From Sediminibacterium sp. UBA657 (GTDB lineage Bacteria; Bacteroidota; Bacteroidia; Chitinophagales; Chitinophagaceae), in assembly GCA_002299885.1 (NCBI GenBank), contig DBOB01000023.1, positions 1 through 64,000 of the forward strand: a stretch of DNA of 64,000 nucleotides, read 5' to 3'. Below, piece by piece: positions 54,247 through 63,139 of this stretch. The notes beneath the pieces are model-generated. The model saw only the letters and a list, made by a program, of their open reading frames with translations, was not told the origin of the DNA and did not search any database. The first letter of the stretch is position 1. Each line of letters opens with the position of its first letter. The translations under genes and the position numbers were made by a program.

Positions 54247-54393
54247 TTATTTGTGCTTGAAAATTTGATTTACAGCACCACCTAACATTGGGAATTTTTC
54301 TTTTACAAAAGCTGCAATGGTTTCGATTGATTGCTTTGCTTGTTCTGGTGTTACACCTGCTTCTTTCACTAAACGGTCAATTAGTTCTTGCAT
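54247..54393 (-). CDS. 48-residue helical protein next to clpX
   Basis: A short gene with ATG at 54393 and TAA at 54247: MQELIDRLVKEAGVTPEQAK, then QSIETIAAFVKEKFPMLGGA, then VNQIFKHK. It looks like two helices with a turn and a small hydrophobic glycine-rich tail, similar to short DUF2267-like or VcgC-type domains, but this similarity is only by impression. The codon use and the amphipathic pattern argue for a real protein. It is 34 bp downstream of the clpX stop on the same strand. Confidence 0.55.
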   Translation of the reverse strand: MQELIDRLVKEAGVTPEQAKQSIETIAAFVKEKFPMLGGAVNQIFKHK

Positions 54394-54427
54394 AAATTTT
54401 ATTTTTTAAAGTGATTATTTATTTTGA

Positions 54428-55663
54428 TTAAGCCACTTTTAAAGCGCTTATTTTACTTTTATCAAACATGTTTTTAGCATAATCTAAAGTCACATGGAAC
54501 AGTTTGGTATCTGTGCCAGGAAGTTCAAACATGGCTTGCGTGAATAAACTCTCGCAAATGCTTCTTAATCCTCTAGCACCCAATTTATATTCCATTGCTT
54601 TAGCGGTAATGAAATCAAACACTTCTGGGTCAATTTTTAATTGGATATCTTCTATGGCAAATAATTGCGTGTATTGTTTGATCAATGCGTTCTTTGGTTC
54701 TGTCAAAATACTTCTTAAAGTAGCTGCATCCAATGGTTCTAAATGTGTTACAATCGGAAGACGACCTAGCATCTCTGGAATTAATCCAAAAGTTTTTATG
54801 TCTTGCGCATTTACAAAACGTAATAAATTTTTGCGTTGTAATTCCTGCTCGTCTTTGTTCACACTAAATCCAATCGCATTGGTATTGATTCTTCTTGCTA
54901 TGATTTTGTCTATACCGTCGAATGCACCGCCACAAATAAATAAAATATTTTTAGTATCTACTTTGATCATTTTTTGGTCTGGATGCTTTCTGCCGCCCTG
55001 CGGTGGTACCAACACTTCTGTACCTTCAAGCATTTTTAATAAGCCTTGTTGAACACCTTCACCACTTACATCTCTTGTGATAGAAGCGTTGTCACTTTTT
55101 CTTGCGATTTTATCAATCTCATCTATATATACAATACCTCTTTGTGCTGCTTCTACATCATAATCACAGTTTTGTAGTAGGCGAGTTAACATACTCTCTA
55201 CATCCTCTCCAACGTAGCCCGCTTCAGTAAAGACAGTAGCATCTACAATAGCGAACGGTACATTTAAAAGCTTAGCAATTGTTTTTGCAAGTAATGTTTT
55301 ACCTGTACCCGTTTCACCAATCATAATCACATTGCTCTTTTCTATTTCTACATCATCTTTAATAGTAGTAGGCAGGTTGATGCGTTTAAAGTGATTATAT
55401 ACTGCAACACATAGTATTTTCTTTGCTTCATCTTGGCCAATGATGTATTGGTCCATGAATTTTTTGATGGCAATAGGCTTTTGTACTTTTAAGGTACCTG
55501 CTTTGCCAGCTTCTTTTTTTTGATGAAATTCTTTATTAACTACTTCATGAGCGTGCTCAATACAGTGCTCGCAAATATGACCTTCCTGTCCAGCAATTAG
55601 GATTTTCACCTCCGCTCTGCTACGGCCACAAAAAGAACATTGTATATTTTCTGTCTTACTCAT
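54428..55663 (-). CDS. clpX: ATP-dependent Clp protease ATP-binding subunit ClpX
   Basis: 411 residues. The N-terminal zinc finger has [18 protein letters not shown] and CEHCIEHA; the AAA+ module has Walker [14 protein letters not shown] (about 119-131) and Walker [15 protein letters not shown], the pore loop near GYVGEDVE and the RKH loop [12 protein letters not shown]. It unfolds substrates and feeds ClpP. It lies 17 bp after the upstream clpP gene, so all Clp genes here are in one minus-strand run with tig. Confidence 0.97.
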   Translation of the reverse strand: MSKTENIQCSFCGRSRAEVKILIAGQEGHICEHCIEHAHEVVNKEFHQKKEAGKAGTLKVQKPIAIKKFMDQYIIGQDEAKKILCVAVYNHFKRINLPTTIKDDVEIEKSNVIMIGETGTGKTLLAKTIAKLLNVPFAIVDATVFTEAGYVGEDVESMLTRLLQNCDYDVEAAQRGIVYIDEIDKIARKSDNASITRDVSGEGVQQGLLKMLEGTEVLVPPQGGRKHPDQKMIKVDTKNILFICGGAFDGIDKIIARRINTNAIGFSVNKDEQELQRKNLLRFVNAQDIKTFGLIPEMLGRLPIVTHLEPLDAATLRSILTEPKNALIKQYTQLFAIEDIQLKIDPEVFDFITAKAMEYKLGARGLRSICESLFTQAMFELPGTDTKLFHVTLDYAKNMFDKSKISALKVA

Positions 55664-55680
55664 TTTGTTTGTTCTAATTT

Positions 55681-56304
55681 TTATAAACTCTTAGCAATTT
55701 TATCTACGATACCGTATTCAACTGCTTCTTTGGCATTCATCCAGTAGTCTCTGTCAAAATCGGCCATAATTTGCTCCATTGATTTATTACAGTTCTTAGC
55801 TAGAATTTGCGCACCTAATTCTTTAGTCTTTCTAATTTGTTCTGCTTGAATTTCGATGTCTGCACTTGTTGCTTGAAAATAACCACCCAAGCTAGGTTGA
55901 TGTATCATCACTTCGCCGTGTGGGAAAATAGTACGCTTTCCTTTTTCGCCCATGCTCAATAAGATAGAGCCCATACTTGCAGCCAAGCCCATACAAATAG
56001 TATGCACAGGGCTTTTAATTAAGTTCATTGTATCAAACATCACCATGCCACTTGTTACCACGCCACCTGGACTGTTGATGTAAAAATGGATTGGTTCACC
56101 AGGCTTATCTGCATCCAATAATAAAAGTTTCGTCACAATATCTCTTGCAGACTTATCGTCAACAACGCCCCATAAATAGATGGATCTTTTTTCAAAAAAG
56201 ATTTGCTCCATTTTTCTATTCAAAAAGGATGGCGCGTTGTCTTCTTTTTTTTCTTCTTTATGGTCTTCCTCTTCTTCCATTAAAAAACGATTGCTCAGTA
56301 TCAT
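55681..56304 (-). CDS. clpP: ClpP-family protease subunit (second copy, with acidic N-terminal extension)
   Basis: 207 residues. The catalytic triad is complete: Ser110 in [11 protein letters not shown], His135 in [10 protein letters not shown] and Asp186 in DFDRDYWM. The N-terminus [18 protein letters not shown] contains an acidic stretch before the ClpP core, absent from the copy upstream. The second clpP in Bacteroidota may form mixed rings; this is inference. It lies 24 bp after the other clpP and 17 bp before clpX. Confidence 0.94.
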   Translation of the reverse strand: MILSNRFLMEEEEDHKEEKKEDNAPSFLNRKMEQIFFEKRSIYLWGVVDDKSARDIVTKLLLLDADKPGEPIHFYINSPGGVVTSGMVMFDTMNLIKSPVHTICMGLAASMGSILLSMGEKGKRTIFPHGEVMIHQPSLGGYFQATSADIEIQAEQIRKTKELGAQILAKNCNKSMEQIMADFDRDYWMNAKEAVEYGIVDKIAKSL

Positions 56305-56327
56305 ATAAACAGTTTAAATTATTATAA

Positions 56328-57014
56328 TTATTTCTTTACTTTTCTTGGGTTGGTTAATAACACTTCATCTACCAATCCATATGCCTTCCCTTCTGCAGCG
56401 GTCATCCAGAAATCTCTATCACAATCTTTAGCAACCAACTCCACATCCTTGTGTGTATGCGTAGCTATAACTTCGTATAGTTCGTGTTTTAACTTCTTGA
56501 TTTCTCTAGCGGTAATTTCAATATCAGATGCTTGTCCACCAATGGCACCACTAGGTTGATGCAACATGATTCTACTATGTCTTAGTGCAGTTCTTTTGCC
56601 TTCCACACCTGCGCATAATAAAATTGCACCCATACTTGCTGCCATACCAGTACAAATGGTGGCCACATCTGGGCTAATGAATTGCATAGTATCATAAATA
56701 CCTAATCCAGCATAAACGCTTCCACCTGGGCTATTGATGTACATTTGAATGTCCTTTGTGCGGTCTGTACTTTCAAGGAAAAGCAATTGTGCTGTAACAA
56801 TATTTGCTACATAGTCATTGATGCCTTCACCCAAGAAGATGATTCTATCCATCATTAAACGGCTAAACACATCCATGCTTGCTACATTCATTGGTCTTTC
56901 TTCAATAATATAGGGTGTCAAATTGGTCACACTATTTTGATATTGATGAAGACTGTTTCTTCCGATCCCTCTGTGTTTGATCGCGTATTTTTCGAATTCT
57001 TTTCCTATGTTCAT
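56328..57014 (-). CDS. clpP: ATP-dependent Clp protease proteolytic subunit
   Basis: 228 residues with catalytic Ser127 in GMAASMGAILL, His152 in MLHQPSGAIGG and Asp201 in DRDFWM. The N-terminus has an unusual 30 residues before the SRLMMDRIIFLGEGI core. ClpP forms the two-ring proteolytic barrel. It is the first clpP after tig, separated from it by a terminator, and has a -7-like box 20 bases upstream. Confidence 0.96.
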   Translation of the reverse strand: MNIGKEFEKYAIKHRGIGRNSLHQYQNSVTNLTPYIIEERPMNVASMDVFSRLMMDRIIFLGEGINDYVANIVTAQLLFLESTDRTKDIQMYINSPGGSVYAGLGIYDTMQFISPDVATICTGMAASMGAILLCAGVEGKRTALRHSRIMLHQPSGAIGGQASDIEITAREIKKLKHELYEVIATHTHKDVELVAKDCDRDFWMTAAEGKAYGLVDEVLLTNPRKVKK

Positions 57015-57033
57015 AATTGCTTTTTTCAGATTG

Positions 57034-57041
57034 TAAAGGTA
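57034..57041 (-). promoter_or_regulatory. possible -7 box for the clpP-clpP-clpX operon
   Basis: Minus-strand TACCTTTA, one base off TAnnTTTG, 19 bases before the ATG at 57014. Confidence 0.4.
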
Positions 57042-57106
57042 AAACCTATTCTTCTAAGCTATTGCAAAAAGGGTGCCAAATTTGGCCCAAAACCAGTTGG
57101 GTATAC

Positions 57107-57130
57107 AAAAGCCCCCAAAATGGGGGCTTA
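57107..57130 (-). terminator. intrinsic terminator after tig
   Basis: Minus-strand AAGCCCCCA / TGGGGGCTT stem (57121-57129 with 57109-57117), loop TTT, followed by T's (complement of 57107-57110). It lies between tig and the clpP operon, so trigger factor and the Clp genes have separate main transcripts. Confidence 0.8.
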
Positions 57131-57167
57131 AAATCATTTTTGTTGTGAAATAGGCCTATTTTGTCAA

Positions 57168-58529
57168 TTAGTGCTTGTGGCTATTCAATAAATCTGCAAA
57201 TTTCTCTGCTGCAATTGGTTCCTCTTTGGCAGTCACTTCTGCCTCTAAAGCATTGAATAATTTATCTGTGCTAATTCTGTGGTAACTATCTTCTACAAAT
57301 TTTCTGTCTTGCATCATACGTGCAGCATAGTCCTCTAACCATTGGTCGTTGTCACCCAATGCACCTAATTGGCCACCCATATAACTCATCAATTGTTGCT
57401 TTGCAAAATTCTTTAAATCTTCTGCTACCACTTCCACTTTATGGTCTGTGATCAATTGTGTGCTAATAACAGTCCACTTTAATTGATCTTGGAAAACTGG
57501 ATATTCTTTTTCTGCTTCTTCTTCTGTTCTTTGTTTGTCTCCACCTTTTTGTAACCAACGCTTTAAAAATGCAACCGGAAAATCCATTTTAGTTTGCTCA
57601 ATTAAGCCATGATAAATTTGATCATGCACTTGATTTTTTGCTTGTTGTGCGTAGTATCCTTCGATATCTTGTTTCACTGCAGCTTTGAATTCAGCTTCGT
57701 TGGTGATGGCTTGATTAGGGTAGGTTACCGTAAATAAAGTTTCATCTAAAGGTGCTTTTTCAACTAGACCAACTTTAGTGATCAATAGTTTAAAATATTT
57801 TTCTGCATCGTCCTTTGTCAATGCCAAATCATTTAAAATGATATCTAATTCTTTATCGTCAAAAGCCTTCTTTAATTGAATGACAACGGTGTCGTCGTTC
57901 TTTAAACCAATGAATTGCTTTCTTTGTTTTTCACTAAAGTATTTAATCAATAAAGAATTATCTTTTTTAATACCGCCTTCAATTTCATTGCCGTCTTTAT
58001 CTGATTCAATAAAAGTCACGTTCAATACATTGTCCTCACTTGTTGAAGTTTCTGGTTCAGTCATGTTGCCATTTCTGATTTGCAGACGTTCTACTTCACT
58101 TTGAATCATCTCGTCTGTCACTTGAACTTTATAGCGCTTTACTTTAATGTCTTTTGCTTTTATTTCAAATTTTGGCTTTAATCCAATTTCAAAAGAGAAA
58201 TCATAATCAGTTGGATTGTTATGGTCCATATTTGCAAATGCAGTCGCCAATGGAAGTGGTTGTGCAAAAATGTCAATCTGCTCTTTAGCAATGTATTGGT
58301 TCATCTCTAGCTCTACTGCCTTTAAAATCACATCGGTGAAAACAGCTTGTCCATACATTTTTTTAATCATACCTGCAGGCACCATTCCTTTTCTGAATCC
58401 AGGAATATTAGCCGTTTTAGCTTGCTTCTTTAGCGTGGTCTCGTAAGTCGATAAATAATCTTCTTTAGAAATTGTCACCGTTAATTGGTCATTTAAAGGC
58501 GCAATGTTGGTTCTTTTTATGGTTGCCAT
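57168..58529 (-). CDS. tig: trigger factor
   Basis: 453 residues, expected length. The N-terminal ribosome-binding signature is NIPGFRKGMVPAGMIKKMYG (about 39-58), where the FRKG/GFRxGKxP loop is conserved, followed by a PPIase-like region and the C-terminal chaperone arms. The gene binds L23 and shields new chains. Upstream is a promoter box (58571-58578); downstream is a terminator. The gene order tig-clpP-clpX is widespread. Confidence 0.95.
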   Translation of the reverse strand: MATIKRTNIAPLNDQLTVTISKEDYLSTYETTLKKQAKTANIPGFRKGMVPAGMIKKMYGQAVFTDVILKAVELEMNQYIAKEQIDIFAQPLPLATAFANMDHNNPTDYDFSFEIGLKPKFEIKAKDIKVKRYKVQVTDEMIQSEVERLQIRNGNMTEPETSTSEDNVLNVTFIESDKDGNEIEGGIKKDNSLLIKYFSEKQRKQFIGLKNDDTVVIQLKKAFDDKELDIILNDLALTKDDAEKYFKLLITKVGLVEKAPLDETLFTVTYPNQAITNEAEFKAAVKQDIEGYYAQQAKNQVHDQIYHGLIEQTKMDFPVAFLKRWLQKGGDKQRTEEEAEKEYPVFQDQLKWTVISTQLITDHKVEVVAEDLKNFAKQQLMSYMGGQLGALGDNDQWLEDYAARMMQDRKFVEDSYHRISTDKLFNALEAEVTAKEEPIAAEKFADLLNSHKH

Positions 58530-58570
58530 AGGTCTTGCTTTTACTACTTAATTGAAATGTTTAAGGGGGG

Positions 58571-58578
58571 CGAAGGTA
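58571..58578 (-). promoter_or_regulatory. -7 box of the tig promoter
   Basis: Minus-strand TACCTTCG, one base off TAnnTTTG, 41 bases before the tig ATG. A G-run lies between it and the ATG. Confidence 0.4.
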
Positions 58579-58612
58579 CAATTTTTGATTTTAAATAAGG
58601 CATTATGACAAG

Positions 58613-58639
58613 AAAAAGGCCCCAAATTGGGGCCTTTTT
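58613..58639 (-). terminator. bidirectional terminator behind tRNA-Leu
   Basis: AAAAAGGCCCCAA / TTGGGGCCTTTTT is an almost perfect palindrome with five A on one side and five T on the other; on the minus strand it follows the tRNA 3' end by three bases. Confidence 0.85.
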
Positions 58640-58642
58640 CTG

Positions 58643-58724
58643 TGCGGATGGAGGGGGTCGAACCCACACGCCTCGCGGCGCTAGATCCTAAGTCTAGTGC
58701 GTCTGCCAATTTCGCCACATCCGC
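58643..58724 (-). tRNA. tRNA-Leu (anticodon TAG)
   Basis: On the minus strand, GCGGATG (58724-58718) pairs with CATCCGC (58650-58644). The anticodon loop is CTTAGGA between CTAGA and TCTAG, giving the anticodon TAG, and there is a long variable arm with GCCGCGAGGC, as required for a class II leucine tRNA. The T loop is TTCGACC. CCA is not encoded; it is followed directly by ACA and then the terminator. In the T stem (GTGGG with CCCTC) the second pair is U-U rather than a Watson-Crick pair. Confidence 0.95.
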
Positions 58725-58734
58725 TTAGGGGCTG

Positions 58735-58742
58735 CAAACTTA
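58735..58742 (-). promoter_or_regulatory. -7 box of the tRNA-Leu promoter
   Basis: Minus-strand TAAGTTTG, an exact TAnnTTTG, 10 bases before the 5' end of the tRNA. Confidence 0.55.
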
Positions 58743-58753
58743 ATAGATATTTT

Positions 58754-59230
58754 TTAAAATTGGTCCAAGAAACCGACAATTTCCTCTAAATACGTTTGAT
58801 CAATTGCATCAAAATGCGCTAATTCAGTACTGTCCACATCTAAAACGCCAACTATTTGACCATTTTGAAAAACTGGTACTACAATTTCAGATCTGGATGC
58901 ACTACTACATGCAATATGTCCTGGAAATTTTTCAACATCGTCCACAATTAAAGTGATGCCTTTTTCCCATGATGTTCCGCAAACACCTCGCCCTTTCTTA
59001 ATTCTTGTACATGCCACAGGGCCTTGAAAAGGGGCTAGTACAAGTTCATCTTCAATCACCCAATAAAAGCCCACCCATAACCAATTGAACTGCTCTTTTA
59101 ATGCAGCTGTAATATTGCCTAGGTTGGCCACTAAATTTTTTTCTCCAGTCATCAAACCTTTGATTTGAGGAATCAAGGATTCGTACTGTGTTTTTTTATC
59201 TCCATGTTGGATGATTAAATCTTCTGCCAT
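58754..59230 (-). CDS. msrC: GAF-domain free-methionine-(R)-sulfoxide reductase
   Basis: 158 residues, one GAF domain. The three fRMsr cysteines are in place: Cys74 in GPVACTRI, Cys84 in GVCGTSW and Cys108 in GHIACSSASRSEIVVPV, together with GVLDVDSTELAHFD. The enzyme reduces free methionine-R-sulfoxide in the cytosol. Its ATG overlaps the stop of the flippase gene by one base (TAATG), so the two are translationally coupled. The downstream neighbour is the tRNA-Leu gene. Confidence 0.92.
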   Translation of the reverse strand: MAEDLIIQHGDKKTQYESLIPQIKGLMTGEKNLVANLGNITAALKEQFNWLWVGFYWVIEDELVLAPFQGPVACTRIKKGRGVCGTSWEKGITLIVDDVEKFPGHIACSSASRSEIVVPVFQNGQIVGVLDVDSTELAHFDAIDQTYLEEIVGFLDQF

Positions 59231-60720
59231 TAGTTTGATTTTCTAAAAATGGATTGCAAATCTTTTTTCTCGATGCGCACAACAAATACAATAAATGCGA
59301 AAAGCAAGATAGATGCAAATAAATAATTGAAAGGTTGATTTGTGGAAACAAGATGCAATAAAATATTGATGCCATAGACCAATAATGCAATGATAAAATA
59401 GGCAATCAATTTTTTGGTAGCATATGGAACAGGATAAACTTGTTGTCCCCAAAAATAACTTACTACCATCATGGAACCATAACAAAAGAAGGTCGCCCAA
59501 GCACTCGCCATATATCCAAAATGAGGAATCGCTAAATAATTAATTAGAATGGTGATAAGTGCTCCAAATAAGGTAATCCAGGCGCCTGCCATGGTCTTGT
59601 TACTGAGTTTATACCAGATACTTAAATTATAATATACCCCTAAAAACATATTTGCAATCAATAAAATCGGCACCACTTTAAGGCCTACATACATTGCTGG
59701 ATTTTGAATAAACAATTTCCAAATATCAATATACAACATCACCAATAAAAACATCACACATAAACTGATCACAAAAAATTTCATGACTTTGGCATATGTT
59801 TTTTGTGCTTGATCTGTTTCGGCTTGCTTGAAGAAAAATGGTTCGGCGCCCATGCGGAATGCTTGTATAGAGATGGTGATTAAAATTGCTAGTTTATAGC
59901 AAGCACTATACACGCCCACCATGGCCTTATTAGCATCTGCAGTCTCTCCTGGTCCCCACCATCCCAACATAATACGGTCCAATGTTTCATTGATCATCCC
60001 TCCAAATCCGACCAAGACTAGGGGAAGTGCATACACCATCATACTCCTCCATAATTTAAAATTGAATTTAAATCGGATGTCCCTGATTTCTTTTTGTAAT
60101 AAAAGCAACACAAAAACATTCTGCACGATACCTGCAATTAAAATATAACCTACTTCCCAATTAGGTTGATACAGCTTTTGAAAAAAACTATCTGGATGGG
60201 TTTGTACATAATTTGGTAAAAGACTGATGAAACTATAGGTGGCAAGAATATTTATTAAGATGCCACCAACTTTAATCAATGCAAATTTTTTGGGACGCTC
60301 TTGCATTCTTAATCTTGAAAAAGGAATGGTGGTCAAAGCATCTAATGCTACAATCCATGCTAGTAAACTAATGTATTCTGGGTGGAGTGTAATTTGAAGT
60401 AATTCAGCCAATGGGATTTGCCAAGTAAATAAGCCAATCATCACAAGTAGGGTCACAAATAGCATCGAAAAGCTACTGGTGTTATAAATCTCCGATTCAT
60501 TTTCTTTGGTCCCAAACTTAAAATAGGCAGTCTCCATGCCATGAGCTACTATGACATTCAAAAAGGGAATAAAAGCATAGACAATCGAATTCTCCCCATA
60601 AGCAATATCAGAAAGCTTATAGGTTAAATAGGGGGTAAGTAAATAGCTAATAAACCTTGCGGCTATTGAACTAAGTCCATACCATGCGGTTTGTCCGACT
60701 AATTTTTTTATACTACTCAA
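59230..60720 (-). CDS. Wzx/MviN-type polysaccharide flippase
   Basis: 496 residues with about 13-14 membrane helices, typical of the MOP superfamily (polysaccharide flippases). N-terminal AWYGLSSIAARFISYLLTPY is a family pattern for Wzx-like proteins and differs from MurJ. No glycosyltransferase genes are next to it, so the exported glycan is unknown. It starts near dtd (69 bp divergent) and is coupled to the fRMsr gene. Confidence 0.88.
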   Translation of the reverse strand: MSSIKKLVGQTAWYGLSSIAARFISYLLTPYLTYKLSDIAYGENSIVYAFIPFLNVIVAHGMETAYFKFGTKENESEIYNTSSFSMLFVTLLVMIGLFTWQIPLAELLQITLHPEYISLLAWIVALDALTTIPFSRLRMQERPKKFALIKVGGILINILATYSFISLLPNYVQTHPDSFFQKLYQPNWEVGYILIAGIVQNVFVLLLLQKEIRDIRFKFNFKLWRSMMVYALPLVLVGFGGMINETLDRIMLGWWGPGETADANKAMVGVYSACYKLAILITISIQAFRMGAEPFFFKQAETDQAQKTYAKVMKFFVISLCVMFLLVMLYIDIWKLFIQNPAMYVGLKVVPILLIANMFLGVYYNLSIWYKLSNKTMAGAWITLFGALITILINYLAIPHFGYMASAWATFFCYGSMMVVSYFWGQQVYPVPYATKKLIAYFIIALLVYGINILLHLVSTNQPFNYLFASILLFAFIVFVVRIEKKDLQSIFRKSN

Positions 60721-60788
60721 GGTGTTGAAATTACAGCTAAATTAGTGAAAATAGTTTTGTTTATCTTCACACAGTAAAGAGCATCCTT

Positions 60789-61241
60789 ATGAGAGTCGTA
60801 ATTCAAAGAGTATCAGAGGCCAGCGTCAAAGTAGACGGCGCAATTGTGGGGGCCATTCAAGCAGGCTTATTGGTCTTATTGGGCATTCACAATGAGGATA
60901 CATTGGAGGATGTACAATGGATATCCAATAAGCTGGTACAGATGCGCATTTTTGATGATGCTGATGGGGTTATGAACCAGAGTGTACTAGAAATAGGTGG
61001 GTCGATCCTGCTAATTAGCCAATTCACATTATATGCTGCTACCAAAAAAGGGAATCGACCTTCCTATATTGCCGCAGCAAAACCCGAGATAGCGATACCA
61101 ATTTATGAGCAGATGATCCTTCAATTAACCAAGGATCTAGGCAAGCCAATTGCTACTGGGCAATTTGGAGCAGATATGAAAGTGGCACTCATAAACGATG
61201 GTCCAGTAACTATCATGATTGATTCAAAAAACAAGGAATAA
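60789..61241 (+). CDS. dtd: D-aminoacyl-tRNA deacylase
   Basis: 150 residues. The catalytic SQFTLYA (about 78-84) and the C-terminal NDGPVTIMID are the two active-site motifs of Dtd (cross-subunit GP). It hydrolyses D-aminoacyl-tRNA. A TATCTTCA-type -7 element lies about 20 bases upstream. The MazG-like gene follows after one base. Confidence 0.96.
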   Translation: MRVVIQRVSEASVKVDGAIVGAIQAGLLVLLGIHNEDTLEDVQWISNKLVQMRIFDDADGVMNQSVLEIGGSILLISQFTLYAATKKGNRPSYIAAAKPEIAIPIYEQMILQLTKDLGKPIATGQFGADMKVALINDGPVTIMIDSKNKE

Positions 61242-61242
61242 T

Positions 61243-61584
61243 ATGTCTAATCAAATTACAATTCAAGCAGCACAAGATCAGGTGGATCAGTGGATCAAGA
61301 CCATCGGGGTAAACTATTTTAGTGAGTTAACTAATTTGGGGGTTTTGATGGAAGAAGTAGGGGAACTCTCAAGATTGATGGTGCGCAAATACGGGGATCA
61401 ATCCTTTAAAAATAATGAGGCGAATGCAGACCTAGGGGATGAAATGGCCGATGTGCTTTTTGTATTGATTTGCTTAGCCAATCAAACAGGTGTTAATTTG
61501 ACTACAGCATTGGAGAAAAATATCCAAAAGAAAACCATTCGAGACAAAGAAAGGCATCAAAACAATGAAAAATTACAACCATAA
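61243..61584 (+). CDS. MazG-like nucleotide pyrophosphohydrolase
   Basis: 113 residues from the ATG at 61243. The all-alpha NTP pyrophosphohydrolase fold shows LGVLMEEVGELSRLMVRKYG and NADLGDEMADVLFVLICLAN, where EExxE and ExxD bind magnesium. Sits between dtd and glyS; it probably removes non-canonical nucleotides, the substrate being unknown. Confidence 0.9.
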   Translation: MSNQITIQAAQDQVDQWIKTIGVNYFSELTNLGVLMEEVGELSRLMVRKYGDQSFKNNEANADLGDEMADVLFVLICLANQTGVNLTTALEKNIQKKTIRDKERHQNNEKLQP

Positions 61585-61597
61585 TCTTTTCTCGACC

Positions 61598-61605
61598 TAT
61601 ATTTG
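61598..61605 (+). promoter_or_regulatory. -7 box directly before glyS
   Basis: TATATTTG is an exact TAnnTTTG; the glyS ATG is only six bases after it. The same TATATTTGCAAT string precedes tsaE. Confidence 0.45.
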
Positions 61606-61611
61606 CAATCT

Positions 61612-63087
61612 ATGAGTAAGACAGTTACAGACAATACATTACAAGCAATCATTTCACATGCCAAAGAATATGGATTTGTGTTTCCAAGTAGTGAAATCTA
61701 TGATGGATTAAGTGCAGTGTATGATTATGGTCCATATGGTGCGCAATTAAAAAAGAACATTCGCGACTACTGGTGGAAGAGCATGACGCAGATGAACGAT
61801 CATATTGTGGGTATTGATGCTGCCATTTTCATGCATCCAACTACCTGGAAAGCGAGTGGACATGTGGATAGTTTTAGTGATCCATTGATTGACAATAAAG
61901 ACAGTAAAAAAAGATACCGTGTAGACCATTTAATAGAAGCACATGCCGATAAATTAAATGAAGAAGCAGCAAAAGCAGCCGATGGTGGTGCTGCACTGCG
62001 CGATCGTGCTACAAAATTATTAGCGGACATGGATACCTTACTTGCAAATGATGATTTTGCTGGTTTAGGTGCATTGATACAAGATAATAAAATACAGTGT
62101 AGTATTAGTGGTACAAGTAATTGGACAGAAATTCGTCAATTCAATTTGATGTTCTCTACAGAATTAGGTTCAGTTGCAGAAGATGCCAACACCATTTATT
62201 TAAGACCAGAGACTGCACAAGGTATTTTTGTGAATTTCTTGAATGTACAAAAAACTGCAAGGATGAAAATTCCTTTTGGTATTGCACAAACAGGGAAGGC
62301 CTTTAGAAACGAAATTGTGGCGCGTCAATTTATTTTTAGAATGCGTGAGTTTGAGCAAATGGAAATGCAATTTTTTGTAAAACCAGGTACTCAAAAAGAA
62401 TGGTACGAGCATTGGAAAAATGAGCGCATGAACTGGCATTTAAGCTTGGGTATTGCAGCGGATAAATACCGTTTTCATGACCACGTTAAATTAGCACACT
62501 ATGCTGACGCAGCTTTAGACATTGAATATGAATTCCCATTTGGTTTTAAGGAAGTGGAAGGGATCCATTCAAGAACAGATTATGATTTAACACGTCATCA
62601 AGAATTTAGTAAAAAGAAATTACAATATTTTGATACAGAAATCAATCAACATTATGTGCCTTATGTGATTGAAACTTCGATTGGTTTAGATAGAATGTTT
62701 TTATTGATTTTATCTAATTCCTATGAAGAAGAACAAATTCAAAAAGAAGACGGCACGACTGATTCTAGAGTTGTATTGCATTTGCCTGCAAAATTAGCGC
62801 CTATCAAATTAGCAGTATTGCCATTGACAAAAAAAGATGGGTTACCTGAATTAGCAAAAGCTTTGATAGACGAATGTAAGCCTTCTTTCCATTGCTTTTT
62901 TGAAGAAAAAGATGCGATTGGAAAACGTTACAGAAGACAGGATGCAATTGGAACGCCATTCTGCGTAACGATTGATCATCAAACCAAGGAAGACAATACG
63001 GTAACTGTTCGTTTTAGAGATAGCATGCAACAGGAAAGAATTCCAATGAGTGAAGTCAAAGCTTTAGTGCTAAAGCATATTTCTTAA
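61612..63087 (+). CDS. glyS: glycine--tRNA ligase (dimeric, single-chain type)
   Basis: 491 residues from the ATG at 61612 (a TTG three codons earlier is inside the promoter box). Class II motifs: motif 1 region YGPYGAQLKKNIRDYWW, motif 2 GKAFRNEIVARQFIFRMREF and motif 3 ETSIGLDRMFLLIL, followed by the anticodon-binding domain (KLAPIKLAVLPLTKKDG). This is the alpha2 eukaryote/archaeal-like type used by Bacteroidota rather than the alpha2-beta2 type. An intrinsic terminator follows 12 bp after the stop. Confidence 0.96.
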   Translation: MSKTVTDNTLQAIISHAKEYGFVFPSSEIYDGLSAVYDYGPYGAQLKKNIRDYWWKSMTQMNDHIVGIDAAIFMHPTTWKASGHVDSFSDPLIDNKDSKKRYRVDHLIEAHADKLNEEAAKAADGGAALRDRATKLLADMDTLLANDDFAGLGALIQDNKIQCSISGTSNWTEIRQFNLMFSTELGSVAEDANTIYLRPETAQGIFVNFLNVQKTARMKIPFGIAQTGKAFRNEIVARQFIFRMREFEQMEMQFFVKPGTQKEWYEHWKNERMNWHLSLGIAADKYRFHDHVKLAHYADAALDIEYEFPFGFKEVEGIHSRTDYDLTRHQEFSKKKLQYFDTEINQHYVPYVIETSIGLDRMFLLILSNSYEEEQIQKEDGTTDSRVVLHLPAKLAPIKLAVLPLTKKDGLPELAKALIDECKPSFHCFFEEKDAIGKRYRRQDAIGTPFCVTIDHQTKEDNTVTVRFRDSMQQERIPMSEVKALVLKHIS

Positions 63088-63097
63088 GTTATAACGT

Positions 63098-63139
63098 AAA
63101 AAAAAGCGCCCAGTTGAATTCAACTTGGGCGCTTTTTTT
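63098..63139. terminator. bidirectional terminator between glyS and the flavoprotein gene
   Basis: GCGCCCAGTTGAA and TTCAACTTGGGCGC (63106-63132) form a strong hairpin with one bulge, flanked by A's on the left and seven T's on the right, so it can terminate from both sides. Confidence 0.9.
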
